A DNA stretch of 64,000 nt from CBDCEG01 sp965215775 (GTDB taxonomy: Bacteria; Pseudomonadota; Gammaproteobacteria; Cardiobacteriales; Ostreibacteriaceae): the NCBI GenBank assembly GCA_965215775.1, contig CBDCEG010000009.1, forward strand, positions 1 to 64,000, in the 5' to 3' direction. The position numbers were made by a program, and so were the translations under genes. Of this stretch, positions 42,359-52,972 are shown piece by piece. The notes under the pieces are model-generated. The model was given only the letters and a program-made list of their open reading frames with translations, was not told where the DNA came from and did no database searches. Every line of letters begins with the position of its first letter. The first letter of the stretch is position 1.

Positions 42359-42943
42359 TTAAGCACTTGAAACAATTAACCAAATACCAATACATGAAAT
42401 AATAATTCCTGAATATTTTAAATAAATTTGCCCCTTTGGATATTTCTGAATAACTTCCCCAACAACAACTCCTGCAATATGAATAATCGTTGTTGCCAAA
42501 ACAAAACCAAACGCATACAAAGCTGGAGTTGCTGAGCTTGGCATTTCCTCACCGTGTGCAAACCCATGAAAAAAAGCAAATAAAGAGACGAAAATAATTC
42601 CAACAAACATAGGTAATTTATCTCCTATAAATATTGAAAAACCAAGAGCTACAACAGAAATCGCAATACCAATTTCAATCCCTGGTAAACCGTCCATCAT
42701 TTCCATACCTAAAAAACCACCAGCAACCATAACCAAAACAAATGCTAATGGAACAACCCAAATCGCCCTACCCCCAATGATTGTGCTAAGAACACCAACA
42801 CTGAACATTGCAAGCAAATGATCAAATCCAAATATTGGATGAGTAAAACCAGATACAAAACCACTTGCATGTGAGTCGTGTGCAAAACTTATTGAACTCA
42901 TAACTGAGAACAAAACCAAACACACTAACAATATTTTTTTCAT
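42359..42943 (-). CDS. hupE: HupE/UreJ family protein
   Basis: 194 residues. Signal-peptide-like first helix, then the family signature H-P-I-F-G-F-D-H (about 36-43) and six more hydrophobic segments, with F-F-H-G-F-A-H-G-E as a second His cluster. HupE/UreJ proteins are nickel or cobalt permeases near hydrogenase or urease genes. No such enzymes are in the window, so the transported metal and its user are unknown. Confidence 0.88.
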   Translation of the reverse strand: MKKILLVCLVLFSVMSSISFAHDSHASGFVSGFTHPIFGFDHLLAMFSVGVLSTIIGGRAIWVVPLAFVLVMVAGGFLGMEMMDGLPGIEIGIAISVVALGFSIFIGDKLPMFVGIIFVSLFAFFHGFAHGEEMPSSATPALYAFGFVLATTIIHIAGVVVGEVIQKYPKGQIYLKYSGIIISCIGIWLIVSSA

Positions 42944-43061
42944 ATTTCTTACCTTTTTTGTTTATTATAACTTTTTAAATTATAACCCAAAAATCATTCC
43001 TTTGCTTTAATCCCTAAAAGCCACCTCTAACCGCTAAATAAGTATACTTTCATAATTTCCT

Positions 43062-43917
43062 CTATTTATTTTTTGGATCTGCGTATTTTTTAATAAACTC
43101 ATCGTCCAAAGTTACTTTACCCAAGTGTTTGATTTTATCTAATTTGATTTTTCCATCCTTCCACTTTCCTTTTAAGCCATCCCAATAAATCCTAAAAGTT
43201 ATATTTTTAAGTTTAGAGTAATTTTTAATATCAATAACATCTCCTTTTTTAAATGTAATACTTTCAAGCTTTGGTAGATAATTAATAGCTGAATAATCAT
43301 TTATATTATTGTCTCTCAAGCCCAAACTTTCTAGCTTAACCAAGTTCTTAAGCGGTGATATATCAGTTATTTTATTTTCACCTAACTCTAAATCGTCTAA
43401 ATTAACTAAATTCTTGAGTGTTGAAATATCAGTTGTTTTATTACTATAAAGACTTAAAAGTTCTAAATTAATTAAGTTCTTAAGTGGTGAAATATCAATT
43501 ATATTATTTTCATTCAAAAATAACTCCTTTAACTTAAGCAAATTCTTGAGTGGTGAAATATCTGTTATTTTATTTTCAAACAACCATAAAGTATCTAAAT
43601 TAACTAAATTCTTGAGTGGTGAAATATCTGTTATTTTGCTTTCAAACAACTTTAGAGTAGTTAATGATTAAAATACTGAATTCCCTCAATTGATTTTATT
43701 TTTTTATATGCAAAATCAATATCTGTTATTTCAGAAATATCAGAGTATAAAATATCTCCTTTGGGTTTTCTTATTATCTCTCTTATTGCTTTTTCAAAAT
43801 TTTTATCAGGAAATTTATTACATCATTTGGTTGCATTTCTTTGGTTGCTGAGCAGCTAAGTGTTAGCATAATCAGCAAAATTCCTATTATTTTCACTATC
43901 ATATTTTGTTTTTTCAT
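43062..43917 (-). pseudogene. LRR protein G, frameshifted
   Basis: Last gene of the LRR array. Compared with its paralogues it has two single-base deletions, near 43668 (ATGATTAAAAT for ATGATTTAAAAT) and near 43812 (CAGGAAAT for CAGGGAAAT). Restoring both gives 858 nt, 285 codons plus stop. The N-terminal start is at ATG 43915-43917 with a lipoprotein signal. The open part from 43649 keeps about five internalin-like 22-residue repeats (L-x-x-L-x-L-x-x-N-K-I-T-D-I-S) and the constant C-terminal domain (S-K-L-K-N-I-T-F, H-L-G-K-V-T-L-D-D-E-F). Probably not exported in this state. Confidence 0.8.
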
Positions 43918-43932
43918 AATTTCCTCTATTTA

Positions 43933-44932
43933 TTATTTAAATATCTTTTTTGGCTCTGCGTATTTACTTATAAACTCATTGTCCAAAGTTACTTTACCCA
44001 AGTGTTTGATTTTATCTAATTGGACTTTTCTATACTCCCTCTTGCCTTTTGATTCCTCCCAAGAAATATCAAAAGTTATATTTTTAAGTTTAGAGTAATT
44101 TTTAATATCAACAACTTCCCCTTTTTTAAATGTAATACTTTCAAGCTCTGGTGGAGAGCTAATAGCAGAATAATCATTTATATTATTGCCATTTAAACTC
44201 AAACTCTGAAGCTTAGTTAAATTTTTAAGTATTGAAATATCAGTTATACTATTCTTGCTCAAACTTAAACTGCCTAAATTAACTAAGTTCTTAAGCGGTG
44301 AAATATCTGTTATTTTATTATAACTAATATTTAATTTATCTAAATCAACTAAGTTTTTAAGTGCTGAAATATCAGTTATTTTATTGTCACTCAACCACAG
44401 CCACTCTAACTTAGATAGGTTCTTGAGTGGGGAAATATCAGTTATTTTATTATTATCGAGGACTAAGCCTGTTAAATTAGTTAAGTTCTTGAGTGATGAA
44501 ATATCAGTTATTTTATTTTCTCTCAAGCCCAAGCCTCTTAGCTTAACCAAGTTATTAATTGCTGAAATATCAGTTATTTTGTTTTCATCCAACCATAATC
44601 TATCTAACTTAGCTAGGTTCTTAAGTGGGGAAATATCAGTTATTTTATTTTTATTCAAATGTAGAGTAGTTAATGATTTAAAATACTTAATTCCCTCAAT
44701 TGATTTTATTTTTTTATCTTTAAATTTAATCTCATCAATTTCAGAAATGTCTGAATATAAAATATCTCCTTTGGGTTTTCCTATTTTCTCTCTTATTGCT
44801 TTTTCAAAATTCTTATCTGGGAAATTTATCACTTCATTTGGTTGCATTTCTTTAGCATTTGCAAAACTTAAACCTATTAAAGTAATCAACCAAAGCCCTA
44901 TTATTTTTCACTATCATATTTTGTTTTTTCAT
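43933..44932 (-). pseudogene. LRR protein F, signal peptide frameshifted
   Basis: An extra A in the tract near 44905 (GAAAAATAATAGG for GAAAATAATAGG in gene E) breaks the frame within the signal peptide that begins at 44930-44932. Removing it gives 332 codons. The body, open from about 44889, has about seven or eight LRRs and the constant C-terminal domain. A TTG at 44889 could start translation but would give a truncated leader. The leader resembles gene E (S-F-A-N-A-K), i.e. cleaved rather than lipidated. An A-tract indel could be reversible. Confidence 0.78.
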
Positions 44933-44947
44933 AATTTCCTCTATTTG

Positions 44948-46946
44948 TTATTTGTTATTTGTTATTTTTTTTGGCTCTGCGTATTTTTTAATAAACTCAT
45001 CGTCCAAAGTTACTTTACCCAAGTGTTTGATTTTATCTAATTGAATTTTTCTACTCCCTCCACGCTTTCCTTTTAAGCCTTCCCAATAAACCACAAAAGT
45101 TATATTTTTAAGTTTAGAATAATTTGTAATATCAACCAAACTTCCTTTTCCAAACACGATATCATTAAGCTTTGGTAATGAATTAATAGCAGAATAATCT
45201 TTTGTTTTATTACCATTTAAACCTAAAATATTTATTTTTTTTAACTTTTTAATTACTGAAATATCCGTTATTTTATTATTATTAAAATCTAAAGCTCTTA
45301 AACTGGTTAAGCCCTTAAATACAGTAATATCAGCTATACTATTTTTATTCAACCCCAAACCACCTAAATTAACTAATCTCTTAAGAGGAGAAATGTCAGT
45401 TATATTATTATTGTTAAAAGTCTAAAAACCTTAAATTAGTTAAGCCTTTAACTGCAGTAATGTCAGTTATATTATTATTATTAAAGTCTAAAAACCTTAA
45501 ATTAGTTAAGCCTTTAACTGCAGTAATGTCAGTTATACTATTCTCACTCAACCTCAAACGACTTAAGTTAACTAAGCTCTTAAGTGCTGAAATACCAGTT
45601 ATTTTATTATTGTTAAGGTCTAAGTCTCTCAAACTAGTTAAACCCTTAAGAGATGTAATATCAGTTATATTATTCTTGCTCAAACTTAAACTGCCTAAAT
45701 TAACTAAGTTCTTAATTGCTGAAATATCAGTTATTTTATTATTTTTAAGTTTCAAATCAATTAAACTAGTTAAGCTCTTAAGTATTGAGATATCAGTTAT
45801 TTTATTATTATTTAAATATAAGAACGCTAGCTTAGATAAGCCCTTAATAGCTGAAATACTATATATTTCATTATTATAAAGATATAAAAACTCTAACTTA
45901 ACTAAATCCTTAAGTGCAGAAATATCTGTTATTTCATTATTATTAATATACAAGCCCTCTAAGTTAGCCAAGTTATTAAGTGCAGAAATATTAGTTATTT
46001 TATTTTCATTAAGATACAACCTCTCTAACTTAGTTAAGTTCTTAAGTGCTGAAATATCAGTTATTTGATTATTATCAAGAGCCAAACTGCCTAACTTAAC
46101 TAAGTTCTTAAGTGCTGAAATATCAGTTATTTTATTATTACTAACATACAAGCTCTTTAAATTAGCCAAGTTATTAAGTGCAGAAATATCAGTTATTTGA
46201 TTATCTTCAATATGCAAAGCACCCAACTTAACTAAATTCTTAAGTGCTGAAATATCTACTATTTTATTCTTTCTAAGTTCCAAGTCTTCTAACTTGACCA
46301 ACCTTTTAAGTGCTGAAATATCTACTATTTTATTCTTTCTAAGTTCCAAGTCTTCTAACTTGACCAACCTTTTAAGTGCTGAAATATCAGTTATTTTATT
46401 ATTATTAAAACTCAAATTATCTAGTTTAGCTAAGACCTTAAGTGCTGTAATATCGGTTACTTGATTGTCATCAAGATGCAAAGCCTCTAACTCAATTAAA
46501 TCCTTAAGTGCAGAAATATCAGATATTTTATTATTACTAAGACGCAACCAATTTAACTTAACTAAATTTTTAAGTGCTGAAATATCAGTTATTTTATTTT
46601 CTCCCAACCATAGTTCCTTTAACTTAACTAAATTCTTGAGTGGTGAAATATCTGTTATTTTATTTTCACTCAAATGTAGAGTAGTTAATGATTTAAAATA
46701 CTTAATTCCCTCAATTGATTTTATTCCTTCATTATCAAAATAAACCATTGTGATTTCAGAAACATCAGAATATAAAATATCTCCTTTTGATTTTTTAATT
46801 TCCTTGTGAACTGCTTTTTCAAAATTATTATCAGGGAAATTTATTACATCGTTTGGTTGCATTTCTTTGGCGTTTGCAAAACTTAAACTCATCAAAGTAA
46901 TCAACCAAAGCCCTATTATTTTCATCATCATATTTTGTTTTTTCAT
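44948..46946 (-). pseudogene. LRR protein E, largest paralogue, frameshifted
   Basis: 1999 nt; removing one base (extra A near 45417, GTTAAAAGTC against ATTAAAGTC in the adjacent repeat) gives 665 codons. The N-terminal 510 residues (46946-45414) are open, with a type I signal peptide (S-F-A-N-A-K-E-M), the N-cap V-I-N-F-P-D-N-N-F-E-K-A-V and about 20 LRRs. The rest (45358-44948) holds two or three more repeats and the constant C-terminal domain. Two pairs of exact 66-bp unit duplications lie inside (45421-45540 and 46254-46385), showing growth by unit copying. The frameshift sits in the younger duplication. Confidence 0.8.
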
Positions 46947-46975
46947 AATTTCCTCTATTATTATTTAATATTTAT

Positions 46976-48097
46976 TTATTTTTTTGGCTCTGCGTATTTT
47001 TTTATAAACTCATCGTCCAAAGTTACTTTACCCAAGTGCTTGATTTTATCTAATTGGACTCCTCTATACTCCCACTTGCCTTTTGATTCCTCCCAAGAAG
47101 CAATATAAAAAATTATATTTTTAAGTTTAGAGTGATTTTTAATATCAACAACCTCCCCTTTGTCAAAATAAATGTCTTTAAGATTTGGTAGATAATTAAT
47201 AGCTGAATAATCATTTATATTATTTTTACTTAATGCTAAACCTTCTAAATTAACTAAATTCTTGAGTGCTGAAATATCATTTATATTATTTTTACTTAAT
47301 GCTAAACCTTCTAACTTAACTAAATTCTTAAGCGAGGAAATATCAGTTATTTTGTTTTCATCAAGATACAACCTCTCTAACTTAGTTAAGTTCTTAAGTA
47401 GTGAAATATCAGTTATTTTATTATTATTTAGCGCTAATATTGTTAAATTAGTTAAGCTCTTAAGTGCTGAAATATCAGTTATTTCATTACCATCCAAATA
47501 CAACATTTCTAGTTTTTTTAGGTGTTTAAGTGCTGAAATATTATTTATTTGATTTCCACCCAGCCATAATCCATCTAACTTCACTAAATTCTTAAGCACT
47601 GAAACATTAGTTATTTTGTTTTCTCCCAAGTTCAATTTTTCTATATTAACTAAGCTATTAAGTTCAGAGATATCAGTTGTTTTATTTTTGTAAAGGAATA
47701 AATTCTTTAACCTAACTAAATTCTTAATTGGTGAAATATCAGTTATTTTATTATTGTTGATATCTAAGCTTATTAAATTAGTTAAGTTCTTAAGTACTGT
47801 AATATCAGTTATTTTATTTTTGCTCAAATCTAAAAGTGCTAATGATTTGAAATATTGAATTCCTTCTATTGATTTTATTTTTTTATCTTTAAATTTAATC
47901 TCATCAATTTTAGAAATGTCTGAATATAAAATATCTCCTTTGGGTTTTCCTATTTTCTCTCTTATTGCTTTTTCAAAATTATTATCAGGGAAATTTATTA
48001 CATCATTTGGTTGCATTTCTTTGGTTGCTGAGCAGCTAAGTGTTAGCATAATCAGCAAAATTCCTATTATTTTCATCATCATATTTTGTTTTTTCAT
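46976..48097 (-). CDS. LRR lipoprotein D
   Basis: 373 residues, intact. Signal with lipobox L-T-L-S-C (Cys 22). N-cap V-I-N-F-P-D-N-N-F-E-K-A-I-R-E-K-I-G-K-P-K-G-D-I, then about nine internalin-type LRRs of 22 residues, then the constant C-terminal domain ending K-K-Y-A-E-P-K-K. The repeats form a curved binding surface; the partner is unknown. Lipidation suggests attachment to the outer membrane, and without further signals the face is uncertain. 15 bases separate it from gene C upstream. Confidence 0.88.
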   Translation of the reverse strand: MKKQNMMMKIIGILLIMLTLSCSATKEMQPNDVINFPDNNFEKAIREKIGKPKGDILYSDISKIDEIKFKDKKIKSIEGIQYFKSLALLDLSKNKITDITVLKNLTNLISLDINNNKITDISPIKNLVRLKNLFLYKNKTTDISELNSLVNIEKLNLGENKITNVSVLKNLVKLDGLWLGGNQINNISALKHLKKLEMLYLDGNEITDISALKSLTNLTILALNNNKITDISLLKNLTKLERLYLDENKITDISSLKNLVKLEGLALSKNNINDISALKNLVNLEGLALSKNNINDYSAINYLPNLKDIYFDKGEVVDIKNHSKLKNIIFYIASWEESKGKWEYRGVQLDKIKHLGKVTLDDEFIKKYAEPKK

Positions 48098-48845
48098 AAT
48101 TTCCTCTATTTATTATTCATTATCTTTTTTTGGCTCTGCGTATTTTTTAATAAACTCATCGTCCAAAGTTACTTTACCCAAGTGTTTGATTTTATCTAAT
48201 TGGACTTTTCTATGCTTCCACTTTCCTTTTGAGTCTTTCCAATAAATATCAAAAGTTATATTTTTAAGTTTAGAGTAATTTTTAATATCAACGACATCCC
48301 CTTTGTCAAAATAAATATTTTCAAGATTTGGTAGATAATTAATAGCTGAATAATCTGTTATATCATTTTTACTTAAACTCAAACTTAGAAGTTTAGTTGA
48401 ATTTTTAAGTGTTGAAATATTAGTTATTTTATTATTACTGAAATGCAAATACTTTAAGTTAACTAAATCCTTAATAGCTGAAATATCAGTTATTTTATTA
48501 TTACTGAAATGCAAATAGTTTAAGTTAACTAAATTCTTAAGTGCTGAAATATCAGTTATATTATTTTCTCTCAAATCTAAATCTTCTAGTTTAACTAAAT
48601 TCTTGAGTGCTGAAATATCAGTTATTTTATTTTTAATTAACTCTAAATTTTCTAGTTTAACTAAATTCTTAAGTGGAGAAATATCTGTTATTTTATTTTC
48701 ATCCAACAATAAAGTATCTAACTTCACTAAATTCTTAAGTGGTGAAACATCAGTTATTTTATTATTACTGAAATGCAAATACTTTAAGTTAACTAAATTC
48801 TTGAGTGCTGAAATATCAGTTATTTTGTTTTCATAAAGCTTTAAA

Positions 48846-49914
48846 GCTAGATTCTACCTACAAGTGCAACTTTTCAAGTTCAGCTTGAAAGACTTCATTT
48901 GGGGTTTTAAATCCTAGTCGTTTTCGTGGTCTATTATTAATAAGTTCTACAAAATAAGCAAGGTCTTCATCAGAAACATTATTAAAATCAGTGCCTTTGG
49001 GGATAAATTCTCGGAGCAAACCGTTGGTATTTTCATTAGTTCCTCTTTCCCAAGGTGAGTAAGCGTGTGCAAAATAAACATTCATTTTTACTTGTTTTTC
49101 AATCTCTTGGTGTAAAGAAAACTCTTTGCCATTATCGTATGTCATGCTTATTCGTAACTCATTTGGTAAGTCTTTGAAATCTTTAACTGTAGCTTCTAAA
49201 ATAGCTTTTGCAGTTGATTTTTTCACTTTGGAAGCAATTAATTTACCACTTTTTCTTTCAACATTTGTAACTATCGCGCCTTGGTGATTTTTACCGACAA
49301 TTGTGTCTCCTTCCCAGTGTCCAACTTCTTTTCTAAGCTCAATATTTTGCGGTCTTTCATCAATCATTCTACGATCTTTTATTTGATATTTTTCCTTTCT
49401 ATTATGTTGATATTTCTTACCTTTTCTTCTGAAATACATCTTAACTAATTTTGGGTGATACTTATAAACAAATTGATAAATAGTCTCGTGGCAAATCGAT
49501 TCTTGCGCCTCCTCTCGCCACTTTCCAGAAATTTGTTCTGGCGACCAATGTTGCTCTATTTTTATCAAAATATATTTCTCTAAAATACTATCAGGTAATA
49601 TCCTAACATGCTTATTTGCAATAGATTTCCTCTTGGAAACTTTCTCCCATGCCTCTTCACCAACAAAGGTTTCTGCGTTTTTATTATTTTTTATGCAGCG
49701 GTATATTGTAGTCTTATTTTTGCCTAGTTTTATCGCTATTTCACAAGGATTATAATTCTCCTCAAGCAATGTTTCAATTTTTGTCATATCAGTTCTGGTT
49801 AATTGTGTGTATTTTTTCATAATGTTATTATCTTAGTTAATAAAAATAAAAATAACTAGTTCCAAATTAAAACCAGAAAATAAAATTTAGTTGCACTTCG
49901 ATTTAGAAACCAGG
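48846..49914 (-). mobile_element. IS30-family element, copy C (1069 bp)
   Basis: Same ends as copies A and B, in the opposite orientation. The duplication AAA lies at 48843-48845 and 49915-49917. Inserted in LRR gene C, with frame restored exactly on removal. It has a few differences from the other copies (one Glu to Asp in the transposase, one base change in the left end), so it is slightly older or from a different donor. Confidence 0.95.
48858..49820 (-). CDS. IS30-family transposase, copy C
   Basis: 320 residues, one residue different from copies A and B (Asp for Glu in S-D-E-x-L-A-Y-F, about residue 290). The helix-turn-helix and all three DDE residues are kept, so it is likely active. 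Confidence 0.95.
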   Translation of the reverse strand: MKKYTQLTRTDMTKIETLLEENYNPCEIAIKLGKNKTTIYRCIKNNKNAETFVGEEAWEKVSKRKSIANKHVRILPDSILEKYILIKIEQHWSPEQISGKWREEAQESICHETIYQFVYKYHPKLVKMYFRRKGKKYQHNRKEKYQIKDRRMIDERPQNIELRKEVGHWEGDTIVGKNHQGAIVTNVERKSGKLIASKVKKSTAKAILEATVKDFKDLPNELRISMTYDNGKEFSLHQEIEKQVKMNVYFAHAYSPWERGTNENTNGLLREFIPKGTDFNNVSDEDLAYFVELINNRPRKRLGFKTPNEVFQAELEKLHL

Positions 49915-50668
49915 AAACTCTCTAACTTCACTAAATCCTTAATAGCTGAAATATCAGTTATTTTATTGTCACTTAAAGTCAGATGTCTTAACTCAGGTAG
50001 CTTCTTAAGTGGGTAAATATCAGTTATTTTATTACTATAAAGATCTAAAGTTTCTAAATTAACTAAATCCTTAATAGCTGAAAAATCAGTTATTTTATTT
50101 TTACTCAAATCTAAATCTTCTAGTTTAACTAAATTCTTGAGTGGTGAAATATCAATTATATTATTTTTACTTAAATTTAAAAACTTTAACTCAGCTAGGT
50201 TCTTAACTGGAGAAATATCAGTTATTTTATTTTTATAAAGATACAACCTCTCTAACTTAGTTAAGTTCTTAAGTGGTGAAATATCAATTATATTATTTTC
50301 ATTCAAAAATAACTCCTTTAACTTAAGCAAATTCTTGAGTGGTGAAATATCAGTTATTTTGTTTTCATACAAATTTAAATTAGTTAACGATTTAAAATAC
50401 TGAATTCCTTCTATTGATTTTATTTTTTTATCTTTAAATTTAACTCTTGTGATTTCAGAAATGTCTGAATATAAAATATCTCCTTTTGATTTTTTAATTT
50501 CCTCACGAATTGCTTTTTCAAAATTTTTATCAGGGAAATTTATCACTTCATTGGGTTGCATTTCTTTGGTTGCTGAGCAGCTAAGTGTTAGCATAATCAG
50601 CAAAATTCCTATTATTTTCATCATCATATTTTGTTTTTTCATAATTTCCTCTATTTATTATTTAATAT

Positions 50669-51877
50669 TTATTTATTTTTTGGCTCTCCGTATTTTTTAG
50701 TATACTCATTGTATTTTTTAATAAACTCATCGTCCAAAGTTACTTTACCCAAGTGCTTGATTTTATCTAATTTGATTTTCCTATAGTCTAACTTGTCCTT
50801 TGAATCCTCCCAATAAATCCTAAAAGTTATATTTTTAAGCTTAGAGTAATTTTTAATATCAACAACCTCCCCTTTGTCAAAATAAATCTGATTTAGCTTT
50901 GGTAGCGAACTAACAGCTGAATAATCATTTATATTATTACCATTTAAACTCAACCATTTTATTTTCTTTAGTTTTTTAATTGGATTTATATTTATTATTT
51001 TATTATTACTGAGATACAAATACTTTAAATTAACTAAGTTCTTAAGTGGGGAAATATCAGTTGTTTTATTATTACTGAGATACAAATACTTTAAATTAAC
51101 TAAGTTCTTAAGTGGTGAAATATCAGTTATTTTATTTTTACTTAACGTTAAAGCTTTTAAATTAACTAAATTTTTAAGTGCTGAAATATCAGTTATTTTG
51201 TTTTCAAACAGCCATAAAGTATCTAAATTAACTAAATTCTTGAGTGCTGAAATATCAGTTATTTTATTTTTATACAACAATAAAGTATCTAACTTCACTA
51301 AATTCTTAAGTGGTGAAACATCAGTTATTTTATTTTCACTCAACTGCAACCAGTATAACTTCACTAAATTCTTGAGCGGTGAAATATCAGTTATTTTATT
51401 TTCACTCAACCATAAACTCTCTAACTTAGCTAGCTTCTTAAGTGGTGAAATATCAGTTATTTTATTATTGTTGATATCTAAGCTTATTAAATTAGTTAAG
51501 TTCTTAAGTGGTGAAATGTCAGTTATTCTATTATCATTAAGGTATAATAGGTCTAACTTCACTAAATTCTTAAGTGGTGAAATATCAGTTATATTGTTAT
51601 TACTAAGCTTTAAAATATTTAGAGATTTAAAATACTGAATTCCCTCAATTGATTTTATTCCTTCATTATCAAAATCAATCTCTGTTATTTCAGAAATATC
51701 AGAGTATAGAATACCCCCTTTTGCTTTTCCTATTCTCTCTCTTATTGCTTTTTCAAAGTTTTTATCAGGGAAATTTATCACATCATTTAGTTGCATTTCT
51801 TTGGTTATAGAACAGCTAAGTGTTAGCATAATCAGCAAAATTCCTATTATTTTCATCATCATATTTTGTTTCTTCAT
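50669..51877 (-). CDS. LRR lipoprotein B
   Basis: 402 residues, intact. Lipobox L-T-L-S-C, N-cap V-I-N-F-P-D-K-N-F-E-K-A-I-R-E, about eleven 22-residue LRRs with the N-x-I-T-D-I-S-P/A-L-K-N-L consensus, then the constant C-terminal domain with a short extra stretch (K-K-Y-N-E-Y-T-K-K-Y) before the end. Spacing to gene A upstream is 15 bases and to gene C downstream 26 bases, consistent with one transcript. Confidence 0.88.
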   Translation of the reverse strand: MKKQNMMMKIIGILLIMLTLSCSITKEMQLNDVINFPDKNFEKAIRERIGKAKGGILYSDISEITEIDFDNEGIKSIEGIQYFKSLNILKLSNNNITDISPLKNLVKLDLLYLNDNRITDISPLKNLTNLISLDINNNKITDISPLKKLAKLESLWLSENKITDISPLKNLVKLYWLQLSENKITDVSPLKNLVKLDTLLLYKNKITDISALKNLVNLDTLWLFENKITDISALKNLVNLKALTLSKNKITDISPLKNLVNLKYLYLSNNKTTDISPLKNLVNLKYLYLSNNKIININPIKKLKKIKWLSLNGNNINDYSAVSSLPKLNQIYFDKGEVVDIKNYSKLKNITFRIYWEDSKDKLDYRKIKLDKIKHLGKVTLDDEFIKKYNEYTKKYGEPKNK

Positions 51878-51892
51878 AATTTCCTCTATTGG

Positions 51893-52957
51893 TTATTTGT
51901 TAATTTTTTTTGGTTCTGCATATTTATTTATAAACTCATAGTTCAAAGTTACTTTACCCAAGTGCTTGATTTTATCTAATTGGATTTCTCTACTCTCCCA
52001 CTTGCCTTTTGAATCTTCCCCACTAATACGAAAAGTTATATTTTTAAGTTTTGAGTAATTTGTGATATCAACAACATCATCTTTTTTAAATAAAATGCTT
52101 TTAAGCTTTGGTAGGTAATTAATAGCTGAATAATCTGTTATATCATTTTTACTTAAACTAAAACTTTGAAGCTTAGTTAAATTTTTAATTGGATTTATAT
52201 CTATTATTTTATTATTACTAAAATGCAAATACTTTAAGTTAACTAAGTTCTTAAGTGGGAAAATATTAGTTATTTTATTATTACTGAAATGCAAATACTT
52301 TAAGTTAACTAAATTCTTGAGTGGGGAAATATTAGTTATTTTATTGTCACCAAGACCCAAACTCTCTAACTTAGCTAGGTTCTTAAGTGGTGAAATATCT
52401 GTTATATTATTGTTACTTAAACTCAAATGTTTTAATTTAGGCAAGCTCTTAAGTGCATAAATATCAGCTAGTTCATTATTCCCATTTAAACTCAACAATT
52501 TTATTTTCTTTAGCTTTTTAATTGGATTTATATTTATTATTTTATTATTAATGAAATGCAAATACTTTAAGTTAACTAAATCCTTAATAGCTGAAATATC
52601 AGTTATTTTATTTTCACTTAACCCTAAACTTCCTAAATTAACTAAATTCTTGAGTGAGGAAATGTCAGTTATTTGATTACCTTTTAAATTTAATAAATAT
52701 AAGGATTTAAAATACTGAATTCCTTCAATTGATTTTACTTCTTTATCTTCAAAACTAACATAATCAATTTCAGAAACATCAGAATATAAAATATCTCCTT
52801 TGGGTTTTCTTATTCTCTCTCTTATTGCTTTTTCAAAATTTTTATCAGGGAAATTTATCACATTATTTGGTTGCATTTCTTTGGTTGTAGAACAGCTAAG
52901 TGTTAGCATAATCAGCAAAATTCCTATTATTTTCATCATCATATTTTGTTTTTTCAT
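51893..52957 (-). CDS. LRR lipoprotein A
   Basis: 354 residues, intact and first of the LRR series. Lipobox L-T-L-S-C, N-cap V-I-N-F-P-D-K-N-F-E-K-A-I, about eight or nine LRRs, constant C-terminal domain. Some repeats are less regular (K-I-I-N-I-N-P-I-K-K-L-K-K-I). The first 35 bases of the gene are almost identical in all seven paralogues. The start lies 15 bases after the Sel1 protein stop. Confidence 0.88.
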   Translation of the reverse strand: MKKQNMMMKIIGILLIMLTLSCSTTKEMQPNNVINFPDKNFEKAIRERIRKPKGDILYSDVSEIDYVSFEDKEVKSIEGIQYFKSLYLLNLKGNQITDISSLKNLVNLGSLGLSENKITDISAIKDLVNLKYLHFINNKIININPIKKLKKIKLLSLNGNNELADIYALKSLPKLKHLSLSNNNITDISPLKNLAKLESLGLGDNKITNISPLKNLVNLKYLHFSNNKITNIFPLKNLVNLKYLHFSNNKIIDINPIKNLTKLQSFSLSKNDITDYSAINYLPKLKSILFKKDDVVDITNYSKLKNITFRISGEDSKGKWESREIQLDKIKHLGKVTLNYEFINKYAEPKKINK

Positions 52958-52972
52958 AATTTCCTCTATTGG

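Larger units (their letters stand above)
48113..50642 (-). pseudogene. LRR lipoprotein C, split by IS30 copy C
   Basis: The N-terminal part starts at ATG 50640-50642 and runs to 49915; the C-terminal part runs from 48842 to the stop at 48113. Removing the IS and one AAA duplication gives 1458 nt, exactly 485 codons plus stop, with about 14 LRRs, the same lipobox signal and the same constant C-terminal domain. The C-terminal part has no signal peptide of its own and no good start, so only a truncated lipoprotein with about eight repeats could be exported. Confidence 0.88.

Noticed and set aside
43062..52957. LRR genes as Listeria-type internalins
   Set aside because: The repeat consensus is shared by many bacteria; here the proteins have Gram-negative lipoprotein or type I signals and no LPXTG or GW anchor.
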